Shown: piece by piece, positions 27,501-34,427 of the stretch
How positions within the stretch are numbered: position 1 is the stretch's first letter
Layout: every line of letters begins with the position of its first letter
From: Verrucomicrobiota bacterium
Lineage (GTDB): Bacteria > Verrucomicrobiota > Verrucomicrobiia > Methylacidiphilales > Verrucolacustridaceae
Length of the DNA stretch: 51,343 nt
Assembly: GCA_016876055.1 (NCBI GenBank)
Contig: VHDM01000001.1
Coordinates: 1-51,343 of the forward strand
Direction of reading: 5' to 3'
Program-made: the position numbers and the translations under genes
The notes under the pieces: generated by a model
What the model was told of the DNA's origin: nothing
Databases searched by the model: none
The model's input: the letters and a program-made list of their open reading frames with translations, nothing else

Positions 27501-27731
27501 TTTGATCCGTGGTGGAATCCGGCAGTGGAAGAGCAGGCCACGGCGCGGGCCCATCGCATCGGGCAGAACAAGATCGTCAGCTCCTACAAGCTGATCGCCC
27601 GGGACACGGTGGAAGAAAAAATCGTGCGATTACAGGAAAGGAAGAAGGAGTTGTTTCGCGGGACGCTGGTGAGCGAAGAAGATTTCGTCCGGGGCCTGAG
27701 CTGGCAGGAATTACAGGGATTGCTCGAATAA
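24528..27731 (+). CDS. SWIM-domain SNF2-family DNA helicase/ATPase
   Basis: A 1067-residue SWI2/SNF2 translocase. A SWIM zinc site is near residues 75-95 (CSCRQAREYGTVCPHV). The middle about 500 residues are the variable bacterial SNF2 N-terminal region. Helicase motifs follow: LADEMGLGKTLQ (about 630), CPTSLVINW, VVTSYALLRRD, VLDEAQSIKN (DEAQ, about 728), LTGTPLENSLLDLWS, MLVFSQFVSML, SLKAGGTGLNLTGAD and ARAHRIGQ. Such proteins remodel DNA-protein complexes, and RapA-like relatives recycle RNA polymerase. The role here is unknown. The ATG at 24528 follows GAGGAG closely; TTG at 24519 is possible. Confidence 0.95.
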   Translation: MSENTPIPSVLSKEMLLEIGGWRAMQEGRSLWEAGKVMSAEWIDPILGGVVQAGTGTVNARLKLGKRLADVENLCSCRQAREYGTVCPHVIALSLKYLERNGKAATAPAPRLNGQFAGPVAAAARALAPRFPRVLGQLAGKGSKPLALEVHLPLELGKAWRAGKIPLTVEASIDGGPTKSLDAVPVDKVEPYVVDESDAGLLTMLEKMEGASVHGEAELTAADRDFFFPVLLGHPRVFVGRRKHLAVSRAVEGTRLKADLDEAGVLHLEMIPAPAGPEASEILEAHQGRWRLHGEHLELLDSLPPAYEGLRKGPRSVAREGLANFLQRELPLLERHVRLEAGEKLRQLHFETMLPKFRVELDGLLSGISCQLEAVYGNEKHVLTGMPGQNEGIDSWVPDASDPRRYRVRGREAERVAQRELLGAGFLPGQRAAERYTLAGEGKVGAFLANVLPRWRKKWEVRMTPRMESLLGRCDYIAPEITLRDTGGSWLTVEVDFKSGSGKDSLSPAEVQRLLQTGLSHHRLEGGRIALVPTDEVAEFGEVLRDCQVRQDGNRYRLEKRYRGYFGEALKGTGWGYNGRSNWKPPEELVHFEEAKLPARLEKIVRPYQKEGIGWLQYLARNHFGGVLADEMGLGKTLQTLAFLELRRAATKSKLPCLVLCPTSLVINWMDEGKKFAPELKMLALYGAGRKGLFSKIPDHDLVVTSYALLRRDIAEYEKLEFDAIVLDEAQSIKNRTSQTAVSVKKLVGEQRMVLTGTPLENSLLDLWSIFDFLMPGYLGTATDFRDRYEIPVAKLGDERAQNRLRQRVRPFLLRRTKSEVAKDLPAKIEQVAWCEMTDEQKGVYRQILEEGRKQVSELSGKESGGRDRIAVLTVLMRLRQACCHLGLLPQNGKTWTEPSGKMEYFLDRLEEAISGGHRMLVFSQFVSMLKLVQAELNRRKIPHCYLDGATVDRAGEVDRFQRNQELPVFLISLKAGGTGLNLTGADTVIHFDPWWNPAVEEQATARAHRIGQNKIVSSYKLIARDTVEEKIVRLQERKKELFRGTLVSEEDFVRGLSWQELQGLLE

Positions 27732-27737
27732 GAGACC

Positions 27738-27809
27738 TGCACCGTAGAGGACTTGAACCTCTGACCTCCACCGTGTCAAGGTGGCGCTCTACCACTAAGC
27801 TAACGGTGC
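27738..27809 (-). tRNA. tRNA-Val (GAC)
   Basis: On the minus strand the acceptor GCACCGT pairs with ACGGTGC, the anticodon loop TTGACAC carries GAC, and the T-loop is GTTCAAGTC. The discriminator is A and CCA is not encoded. It lies 71 bases beyond the plsC stop on the same strand. Confidence 0.95.
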
Positions 27810-27880
27810 GTTGCGAAGGAAAACCGTATCATGGTTTGGGTTTCAGGGGAGCAGGAAAATCCCCCGGCGGCCCGGAGGCC

Positions 27881-28486
27881 TCAGGTTAAATCCGCGATGG
27901 CCGACATGATGGCGTCGGCAAACTTTTGAAGATCGTCCCGGTTTTTGGAATTTCCGGAAAAGCGGAGGGGTTTCCCAAAAACCACGCGGATGGGGCGAAA
28001 GGGTTTCCAGCCGCCGCCGCGGGGCATGGCCTCGCGGGAACCAAAGAGATGAACAGGAACCACGGGGGTGCCGGACCGGGCGGCAATCATGGCGATGCCC
28101 GGCTCGCCCCTGCCCAGGCGGCCGTCCAGTGTCCGGCTGCCTTCCGGAAAAAGGACCAAGGTGCCCTGGCTTTGCAGGACCTCGAAAACCCGTTTGAGCG
28201 AGGAAGGGCCCGGGGATTCCTGATTCACGGGAATCGAGCCGACCGAAGGTAAAAGCCAGGAGCCAATCGGGGGTGCGAACAGGGTGTGACGGGCGAGGTA
28301 GTGGGTGACCCGGGGCACCAGGCAGCCCACGGCGGGCGGATCGAGATAGCTGGCATGGTTGGGGGCGAGGATCAGCGGCCCAGGCGGCAAAGCCTCCATG
28401 CCGCGACCGCGGATAAAATGAAAAGTCCGGAAGAAGCAGTAGGAGGTCAGGCGGCAGCAGTGAAACCAGAGGGGGCAAACCTTCAT
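27881..28486 (-). CDS. plsC: 1-acyl-sn-glycerol-3-phosphate acyltransferase
   Basis: A 201-residue membrane-associated acyltransferase making phosphatidic acid. The catalytic NHASYLD (Hx4D) motif is near residue 43, and FPEGSRTLDGRLGRGEPGIAMIA holds the substrate-binding EGTR-like block. PVVPVHLFG completes the family pattern. An N-terminal hydrophobic stretch is present. The start overlaps the cmk stop by 4 bases, so it is the last gene of the aromatic/cmk operon, a cmk-plsC order also seen in other bacteria. Confidence 0.92.
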   Translation of the reverse strand: MKVCPLWFHCCRLTSYCFFRTFHFIRGRGMEALPPGPLILAPNHASYLDPPAVGCLVPRVTHYLARHTLFAPPIGSWLLPSVGSIPVNQESPGPSSLKRVFEVLQSQGTLVLFPEGSRTLDGRLGRGEPGIAMIAARSGTPVVPVHLFGSREAMPRGGGWKPFRPIRVVFGKPLRFSGNSKNRDDLQKFADAIMSAIADLT

Positions 28487-29139
28487 GGAACCGTCGGGGC
28501 GGGCTGCCGGGCGGCTCGGACCCGGCTGACGATGAGATCCGCAAGGGAGCGGGCATCGGCGGCGCCGCTGTCCAAAAGAATGGCGTCCGCGGCCCGCAGG
28601 AGCGGCGCGGCTGCGCGGGAGGAGTCCAACTGGTCCCGGGCGGCGAGGTTATCGCGCTCTCCTTGTTTATGCCGTCGTTCAGCCCGGACCTTGGGGCACG
28701 CATCGATGAAAAATTTGTAAGGGCTGTCGGAGCAGACGACGGTGCCGATATCGCGTCCCTCCATGACAAGAGGGGCGGCCAAGCGGAGTTTCCGTTGGAC
28801 GTTGACAAGATACTCGCGCAATTCGGGGAGTGCGGAAACCGGGGACACGGCGGCGTTGACCTCGGGCAGGCGGGTGCAGGGAAGGAGGTCGCGTTTTCCC
28901 TCCCGCAGCGCGATTTCCTTGTTGCGGATTTCCGCATGGAAATCGACCTTGGCCAGCAGCTGACGAATGCGTTCCCGGGACGTCGGATCATATCCGGCCT
29001 CCAGGGTCAGAAAGGTGAAGGCCCGGTACATCGCCCCGGTGTCGACATAGACAAAGCCGAGATCCCGGGCGACCAGGCGAGCCACGGTGCTTTTGCCCGA
29101 GGCGGCCGGCCCGTCGATGCAGATGACCGGATGCAGCAT
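28483..29139 (-). CDS. cmk: Cytidylate kinase
   Basis: A 218-residue kinase phosphorylating CMP and dCMP. The P-loop is IDGPAASGKSTVARLVA, followed by VDTGAMYRAFTF. The nucleotide-binding EGRDIGTVV and the lid region RAERRHKQG are visible. It begins 3 bases after aroA and overlaps plsC. The aroA-cmk order is conserved in many bacteria. Confidence 0.96.
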   Translation of the reverse strand: MLHPVICIDGPAASGKSTVARLVARDLGFVYVDTGAMYRAFTFLTLEAGYDPTSRERIRQLLAKVDFHAEIRNKEIALREGKRDLLPCTRLPEVNAAVSPVSALPELREYLVNVQRKLRLAAPLVMEGRDIGTVVCSDSPYKFFIDACPKVRAERRHKQGERDNLAARDQLDSSRAAAPLLRAADAILLDSGAADARSLADLIVSRVRAARQPAPTVP

Positions 29140-29142
29140 CTT

Positions 29143-30438
29143 TTAGCGGCCCAGTTCTTGGAGCAGGGCGATCTGTTTGGCAAACCCCGGGTAGCTGGTT
29201 TCGATGCAATCGGTGTCTTTCACCACGGTGCGGCCCTTGGCGAGCAGACCGAGGATGGCGCAGGACATGGCAATGCGGTGGTCGCCATGGCTTTCCACCT
29301 CGGCGCCCACGAGGGATCGCCCGCCTTCAATGGCCAGGCCATCCGGGCGCTCTTCGACCGGCACACCAAACAGCCGCAGGTTTTTGGCCATCACGGCCAA
29401 GCGATCACTCTCCTTGTGGCGCAGCTCTGCGGCGTCGCGGATTTCGGTAATCCCTTGGGCGAGAGCCGCCGCGGCGGCGAGAATGGGGATTTCGTCAATC
29501 AATGCGGGAATTTCCTTTCCGCCCACGCTGGTGGCGCGAAGTTTCTGGCCGCCCTCGACGTAGACGGTGCCCATCGGCTCCGGCAGGGGTTCCTCCACCT
29601 TTTCCACGATGCCGGCACCCATGCGCAGCAAGGCAGAGAGCAGGGCCGTGCGGGTGGGGTTGAGGCCGAGGCGGCGAAGGGTCAGGCGGGCACCGGGCAG
29701 GCCGGCGGCCAAGACGATCCAAAAGGCCCCTGAGGAAAAATCGCCAGGAACCTCCAGGTCGGTTCCTTCCAACCGCTGAGGGCCGTGCATGATGAGGTGG
29801 TTCTTTTCGCGGCGAAAGGTCGCGCCGAAGGCGGGTAGCAGACGCTCGGTATGGTCGCGGGAGAGGGAGGGTTCGGAAAAATCGGTTTTTCCTCTGGCGA
29901 AGAGGGCAGCAAGCAGGACACAGGACTTTACTTGCGCGCTGGCGACGTGGCTTCGGAACGTTGTCGCCTTGAGGGAGGACCCGCGGATGTTCAGGGGAGG
30001 ACGATCGTCCTTGCCTTCGCAGAGGATTTCCGCGCCGAACAACCGGAGTGGCTCGGTGATCCGGGCCATCGGCCGTCGGCTCAGGGAAGCGTCTCCAAAT
30101 AGTCGGGTGGTGAAAGGTTGGGCGGAGAGGATGCCGGCCAGCAGGCGCATGGTGGTGCCACTGTTGCCGCAGTCGATCGCTTCCGAGGGAGCGAGGAGTT
30201 GGCCGTTGCGGCCTTCTATGACCACCTCGTCCGGGGCGAGGCGATCGATGCGGGCGCCGAGGGCCTGGAAGGCGTGGAGGGTGGAGAGGCAATCCTCGCC
30301 GGGGAGAAAGCCGCGGATGCGGGTGGTGCCATGGGCAATTCCGCCGAACATCACCCCGCGGTGGGAGATGCTTTTGTCTCCGGGGACGGAAAATTCTGCC
30401 TGCAGTTTGTGGAGAGGGCGGATTTCCAGCTGGCTCAT
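29143..30438 (-). CDS. aroA: 5-enolpyruvylshikimate-3-phosphate synthase (class II motifs)
   Basis: A 431-residue shikimate-pathway enzyme joining shikimate 3-phosphate and phosphoenolpyruvate. Visible motifs are VPGDKSISHR, CGNSGTTMRLLAGI, SAQVKS, SRDHTER, LNPTRTALL, EIPILAAAAALA and RHKESDRLAVM. GDKS, SAQxK, RxHxE and NxTR are the set that defines class II (CP4/Bacillus-like) enzymes. The PEP-site loop keeps glycine (GNSGTT), where the strongly tolerant CP4 enzyme has alanine. The ATG at 30438 overlaps the tyrA stop by 4 bases; an open upstream extension is rejected because it lies inside tyrA. Confidence 0.96.
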   Translation of the reverse strand: MSQLEIRPLHKLQAEFSVPGDKSISHRGVMFGGIAHGTTRIRGFLPGEDCLSTLHAFQALGARIDRLAPDEVVIEGRNGQLLAPSEAIDCGNSGTTMRLLAGILSAQPFTTRLFGDASLSRRPMARITEPLRLFGAEILCEGKDDRPPLNIRGSSLKATTFRSHVASAQVKSCVLLAALFARGKTDFSEPSLSRDHTERLLPAFGATFRREKNHLIMHGPQRLEGTDLEVPGDFSSGAFWIVLAAGLPGARLTLRRLGLNPTRTALLSALLRMGAGIVEKVEEPLPEPMGTVYVEGGQKLRATSVGGKEIPALIDEIPILAAAAALAQGITEIRDAAELRHKESDRLAVMAKNLRLFGVPVEERPDGLAIEGGRSLVGAEVESHGDHRIAMSCAILGLLAKGRTVVKDTDCIETSYPGFAKQIALLQELGR

Positions 30439-31277
30439 GGACTGGGAAGAGTGCGCCGGATTTCCGCGGCTTCTTCCAAAAATTTTGTGAGGGTCGCCGC
30501 GTCCTGGTTGGCCAGCGCTTTCTCCAGTTTCTGCAATCCCGTGCGGAACTCCGCGAGGCTGGCCAGAACCTCCCGGCGGTTGCCAAGAAGGATTTCCGCC
30601 CACATGGCGGCGGGACCGGCGGCGACGCGGGTGGTGTCGCGGTAGCCGGAGCCAGCCAAGGGCAGGGCAGCCAGGCCGGCGGCGCGGACGAGGGTGGCGG
30701 CCAACGCGTGGGGAAGGTGGCTGATGCGGGAGACCAGGCGGTCGTGTTCCTCCACGGCGAGTTCGACCACCCGGCCGCCCAGGGATTTCCAAAATCCGGC
30801 TGCGTCGTGGATGGTTGGGGCGGGGGTGGAGGAGGTGGGGGTGAGGATGATGGTGGCCTTCTGAAAGAGGTCGGCGCGGGCGGCGGCGAAGCCGGAATCC
30901 TCCGAGCCGGCCATCGGGTGAGAGCCAATCCAGCGGGCGCGCCCCTGGAGAAGCGGAGCCACGTCCTTTTCCACGGGGGCTTTGACGCTGGCGACATCAG
31001 TGACAAGGGTGTGGGTGGAGAGGTGCGGAAGCAGGGAACGGACCAGTGAGGACAGCGCGGAGGCCGGTGCGCCGAGCAGGACCAGGTCGGATCCGGCGAC
31101 GGCAGACCAATCCGTGCCCACTTTGGCCTTGGGCAAGGCTTGGTGAATGGGGGCGAGGGACTCTTTCCGGCGGGACCAAATCACCAACTCCGCTTTCGGA
31201 AAGGCTTGGGTGGCGGCCAGAGCGACGGAACCCCCGAGCAGGCCCGGGGCCAGAATGGAAATCTTGGCCGGTTTCAT
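30435..31277 (-). CDS. tyrA: Prephenate dehydrogenase
   Basis: A 280-residue NAD(P)-dependent enzyme converting prephenate to 4-hydroxyphenylpyruvate (or arogenate to tyrosine). The N-terminal dinucleotide fold reads ISILAPGLLGGSVALAA. SHPMAGSE and DRLVSRISHLPHALAATLV carry the prephenate-binding and catalytic histidines. SGYRDTTRVAAG completes the family pattern. No chorismate mutase or ACT domain is fused. It overlaps hisC and aroA by 4 bases on either side. Confidence 0.95.
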   Translation of the reverse strand: MKPAKISILAPGLLGGSVALAATQAFPKAELVIWSRRKESLAPIHQALPKAKVGTDWSAVAGSDLVLLGAPASALSSLVRSLLPHLSTHTLVTDVASVKAPVEKDVAPLLQGRARWIGSHPMAGSEDSGFAAARADLFQKATIILTPTSSTPAPTIHDAAGFWKSLGGRVVELAVEEHDRLVSRISHLPHALAATLVRAAGLAALPLAGSGYRDTTRVAAGPAAMWAEILLGNRREVLASLAEFRTGLQKLEKALANQDAATLTKFLEEAAEIRRTLPSP

Positions 31278-32398
31278 GAACCGGCGGGCAGGGTGCCGGG
31301 CAAGGCTTCCTCGAGCCGGGCCATTTGTTCCGGGGTGCCAATGGAAATGCGGATCCAGCCAGGCAACCGGTAACTGCGCAATGGACGGACGATGAGGCCG
31401 CGTTTTTGCAAGTTGCGGAACACGGCGTCCCCGTCGCCGACCTCGACCATGACGAAGTTGGCGGTGCCGGGCACAAAGCGGAGGCCAAGCTCTTTGAGAA
31501 ACGAGTGGAGCCTTGCCAGACCGTGGTGGGTGAGGGCAACGGTCTTGCGGATGTGCTCGGTGTCGGCCAAGGCGGCGAGGGCGGCGGACTGGGCGGGCGA
31601 GGAGGTGTTGAAGGGCTGGCGGGATTTTTGCAGGACGGCGGCAATGTCCGGGCGGGCGAGGCCGTAGCCGATGCGCAGTCCGGCGAGGCCCTGGACTTTG
31701 GAAAAGGTACGGAGCACAACCACGGGGCGACCTTCCTGGACCCAGCGAACGGACGGCGGGGGATCGGGGAGGAATTCATAATAGGCCTCGTCAAGAATGA
31801 GCAGAGGTCCGGCGGGGAACTTCTCGACAAAAGCGGCGAGTTCCGCGTTGGGGATTCGGGTCCCCGTGGGGTTGTTGGGCGAAGCCAGGAAGACGAGGCG
31901 CACCTCGGCAGGGAGGCGGGCGACGAATCCGGCAAGGTCGTGGTGGTAATCGCGATCCGGCACCTCCTCGAAAGGGACGCCGAAAAGTTTCGCCATGAGA
32001 CCGTAAACGGCAAAGGCATAGGCCGAAGCCAATACCTTGCCCTCCCCTGGCCGGGTGAAGGCGTGATAGCAGAACTCAATGATTTCGTTGGAGCCGCAAC
32101 CCAGGACGACGTGATCCCGGGTGAGGCCGTGGAGCTTGGCAATGGCGTCGCGCAGGGCAAGGCCACCGCCGTCTGGATAAAGGTGGGTGTGGGCAAGACC
32201 GTTGCGGATGGCCTCGAGGGCGGAGGGGGAAGGGCCGAGTGGATTTTCGTTGGAGGCAAGTTTGGCGATCTGGGAAGGATCGAGGCCGTGCTCACGGGCC
32301 ACGTCCGCGATGGGCCGACCGGGCTCGTAGGGGACGAGATTTTCCAGGTAGGAGTTGGGTCGAGGAGTCATGGGATCAATTTCAAGAGGGGATTGCAT
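31274..32398 (-). CDS. hisC: Histidinol-phosphate/aromatic aminotransferase
   Basis: A 374-residue class I/II PLP aminotransferase. Substrate-side SNENPLGPSP, LASPNNPTG, LDEAYYEFL and the PLP lysine in RTFSKVQGLAGLRIGYG are visible. HisC acts on imidazole-acetol phosphate, and many homologues also transaminate prephenate-derived keto acids. Its position just before tyrA and aroA suggests a role in tyrosine/phenylalanine synthesis. ATG at 32398 or 32371 may be the start; neither has a Shine-Dalgarno sequence. Confidence 0.93.
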   Translation of the reverse strand: MQSPLEIDPMTPRPNSYLENLVPYEPGRPIADVAREHGLDPSQIAKLASNENPLGPSPSALEAIRNGLAHTHLYPDGGGLALRDAIAKLHGLTRDHVVLGCGSNEIIEFCYHAFTRPGEGKVLASAYAFAVYGLMAKLFGVPFEEVPDRDYHHDLAGFVARLPAEVRLVFLASPNNPTGTRIPNAELAAFVEKFPAGPLLILDEAYYEFLPDPPPSVRWVQEGRPVVVLRTFSKVQGLAGLRIGYGLARPDIAAVLQKSRQPFNTSSPAQSAALAALADTEHIRKTVALTHHGLARLHSFLKELGLRFVPGTANFVMVEVGDGDAVFRNLQKRGLIVRPLRSYRLPGWIRISIGTPEQMARLEEALPGTLPAGS

Positions 32399-32416
32399 GC
32401 AGACTGGAGCAAGGCG

Positions 32417-32797
32417 TCAAGGACGCCAAGGAACGGACAAGGTTTGGCGGGAGCGAAAGCGGTCGAGGGCGCGGCGGAGTTGGGGATCGCGGGCGGCGAG
32501 GCAGGCGGCGGCAAAGAGGGCAGCGTTAACCTGACCGGCTTGACCGGCGGCGAAAAAGGGACCCGCAGCCGTTTTGCTCAGTTTACGGAAAAGGGCCAAA
32601 GTACGGGCAGGGGTAGTGGCCTTGGGAACAAGGAGCGGAGCCGGTTTGCCCGACGGTCCCGCTTTCCCGGGCTGGGGGGAAGATGCGCTGGCGATGGTAA
32701 GGGAGCCGTCGGCGGTGATGCGCAGGCCGAGACGGCGCAGGGTGCGGGCGGTCTCGGGCAAAGCGCGCGGGGAAAGGAGTTGAACGGAACCAGCCAT
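32417..32797 (-). CDS. PurE C-terminal-like small protein
   Basis: A 126-residue protein. The C-terminal half (AAGQAGQVNAALFAAACLAARDPQLRRALDRF, cited here in part) resembles the end of N5-CAIR mutase PurE, including GxAGxxNAALxAAxILA and the final arginine-rich helix. The N-terminal half lacks PurE's GSxSD and SAHRTP catalytic motifs and reads as unrelated Pro/Lys-rich sequence. It is therefore unlikely to be a working mutase: a decayed paralogue or a repurposed domain. It sits inside the operon, 34 bases after the ABC permease and 18 before hisC. The start at 32797 is a choice among few. Confidence 0.55.
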   Translation of the reverse strand: MAGSVQLLSPRALPETARTLRRLGLRITADGSLTIASASSPQPGKAGPSGKPAPLLVPKATTPARTLALFRKLSKTAAGPFFAAGQAGQVNAALFAAACLAARDPQLRRALDRFRSRQTLSVPWRP

Positions 32798-32831
32798 AGT
32801 TTTCCAGCCTAGCGGAAAACCGGCCCCCGCC

Positions 32832-33617
32832 TCAACTGGAAGCACTCTGGTAGCGGCGGAGTCCTAAACGGAAAAAGAGGGTGGAAGCGATGGCCACCCC
32901 GAGCCCCGAAAGCAGGAAAAGAAAGATCGGACCGGGATCGAGTCCGCGGATGAGGGTGGAGGCGGGCACATTGGCCACGAGCAAAAGAGGAATGGCGAAG
33001 GTAAAAAAGATCCGAAACCAGCCGGCGGCGGCTTCCCGCGGAATCCGGGCCACGTGGAAGATGGTATAGTAGCCGAGCAAGACGGACTCGGCCTGGATGA
33101 TCCAGAAGGTGAGGGAGACGAGTCCCATCAGGATGGCGTAGTGGACGAGGAGGCCGGCAACGATCAAGCCAAGGTAGGCCGCCAGTGCCAAGGCGGAGGG
33201 ATGGAGGCCAAGGGCATAAACCGAACCGGCCAGAACCACGGCGGCGATCGAGCCATTGGCAAGCGGACCGATCTCCAGATGGGAGGTGCTGACCAGGAAG
33301 GCGGGCGGGGCGGGTTTGAGCAGGATGAAATCGAGTTTGCCGGTACGAACCAGTTCCGGAAGCTTGCTCAAGCCGGGCATAAGAAAAGCGGTGAAGATCT
33401 GCATGACCAACTGGTTGGTGGCGACAAGGATGATCATTTGGTCCCGGTTCCATCCCGCCACCTCGTCGACGTGATGATAAATGACCCCGATGAAGGCGAG
33501 TTGAATGATGAACCAGGCCAGTTCCACAGCGACCCAGACAAAAAAGCTGGCCCGAAACATCAGTTCACGGGTGGCGGCATAGCGGACTTGGAGGAGCCAA
33601 AGGCGAAGAAGTTTCAT
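32832..33617 (-). CDS. ABC-2 family permease (DUF990-like), second of pair
   Basis: A 261-residue membrane protein with about six hydrophobic helices. GWNRDQMIILVATNQLVMQIF and LPELVRTGKLDFILLKP are signature segments of the ABC-2 family often annotated as DUF990/COG3694. It probably forms half of an exporter with the neighbouring permease gene, since its start codon directly abuts the other's stop. No ATP-binding gene is adjacent, although these permeases usually travel with one. The substrate is unknown. Confidence 0.88.
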   Translation of the reverse strand: MKLLRLWLLQVRYAATRELMFRASFFVWVAVELAWFIIQLAFIGVIYHHVDEVAGWNRDQMIILVATNQLVMQIFTAFLMPGLSKLPELVRTGKLDFILLKPAPPAFLVSTSHLEIGPLANGSIAAVVLAGSVYALGLHPSALALAAYLGLIVAGLLVHYAILMGLVSLTFWIIQAESVLLGYYTIFHVARIPREAAAGWFRIFFTFAIPLLLVANVPASTLIRGLDPGPIFLFLLSGLGVAIASTLFFRLGLRRYQSASS

Positions 33618-34427
33618 TTAGCCTCCGGCGGCGGTGTAACGGCGTAGGCCGGCCTTCCAGATAAAATGAGCCAACACCAAAAAGAAAATGGCCCAGCCGT
33701 ATTGCAGGCCCAGGCCCACTCTCCATGCCTCGTCGGTCAGGTGGCCGCAGAGGGCGGCGGTGGGGAACCAGTACTCGTAGGCGAAGGGGAGCAGGCGGAC
33801 GACGGCGAAGATCGGTGCCGGCAGGAGATCCAGCGGGAAGACATGGCCGCCGGCAAGGTACTCCAGCGCGTAAATGAGAAAAATGAGGGCACTGACCTCC
33901 AGCAACCAAAAGGCGCAGAGGGAAAGACAGAGGGTCATGCTGAATTGCAGCAAGGCGGAGCCCAGCAGGGCGGGCAGACCGTGGACCAGGTGGAGGGACC
34001 CGAGATCCAAATCGACCACCCGGGAAAGAATGAAAAGGCAGAGTGAAACGGGAAGGAGGGCGGCGACAAAGTAAGCGCAGCGTCCGGCGGCAAAGAGGGT
34101 CGCGCGGTAAAGGCCGTAGGGCAAAGGGCGGAGCAGGATGGGGTTCAGGGCTCCTTCGCGGATTTCGGTGGCGATCTGGAAATCATCGTCGGACGGCTGG
34201 GAAACGGCCTCCACCACGAGAAGCACGGCGTAGTAGGTAAGAATACCGGCGAAAGTGTAATTTCCGACCGTCGCACGGTCGCCAAAGACCGCCCCCCAAA
34301 ACACGAACGACACGAGCAGAGGCAGGGCGCTGAATGCGGCCCGCAAAAAGTAGTTCCAGCGGTAGGTGAGCTGGCGTTGCAGACCGACAGAAAAGACGGC
34401 CGGAAGAGCGCGGAGCGAGGCGGTCAA
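33618..34427 (-). CDS. ABC-2 family permease (COG4587-like), first of pair
   Basis: A 269-residue protein with six predicted helices. The EIREGALNPILLRPLPYGLYR segment is the counterpart of the gating loop in COG4587-type ABC-2 permeases. It is co-transcribed with the second permease. The first codon is TTG at 34427, overlapping the rpoN stop as TTGA, and no nearby ATG fits. An ATPase partner is missing from the neighbourhood. Confidence 0.85.
   Translation of the reverse strand: MTASLRALPAVFSVGLQRQLTYRWNYFLRAAFSALPLLVSFVFWGAVFGDRATVGNYTFAGILTYYAVLLVVEAVSQPSDDDFQIATEIREGALNPILLRPLPYGLYRATLFAAGRCAYFVAALLPVSLCLFILSRVVDLDLGSLHLVHGLPALLGSALLQFSMTLCLSLCAFWLLEVSALIFLIYALEYLAGGHVFPLDLLPAPIFAVVRLLPFAYEYWFPTAALCGHLTDEAWRVGLGLQYGWAIFFLVLAHFIWKAGLRRYTAAGG

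Noticed and set aside
30439..30792. Extended aroA frame upstream of 30438
   Set aside because: It lies entirely inside tyrA and does not resemble EPSP synthase; the ATGA overlap gives a better start.
31325..32812. Long plus-strand open frame opposite hisC and the PurE-like gene
   Set aside because: Glycine/glutamate-rich shadow of high-GC minus-strand genes with no recognisable domain.
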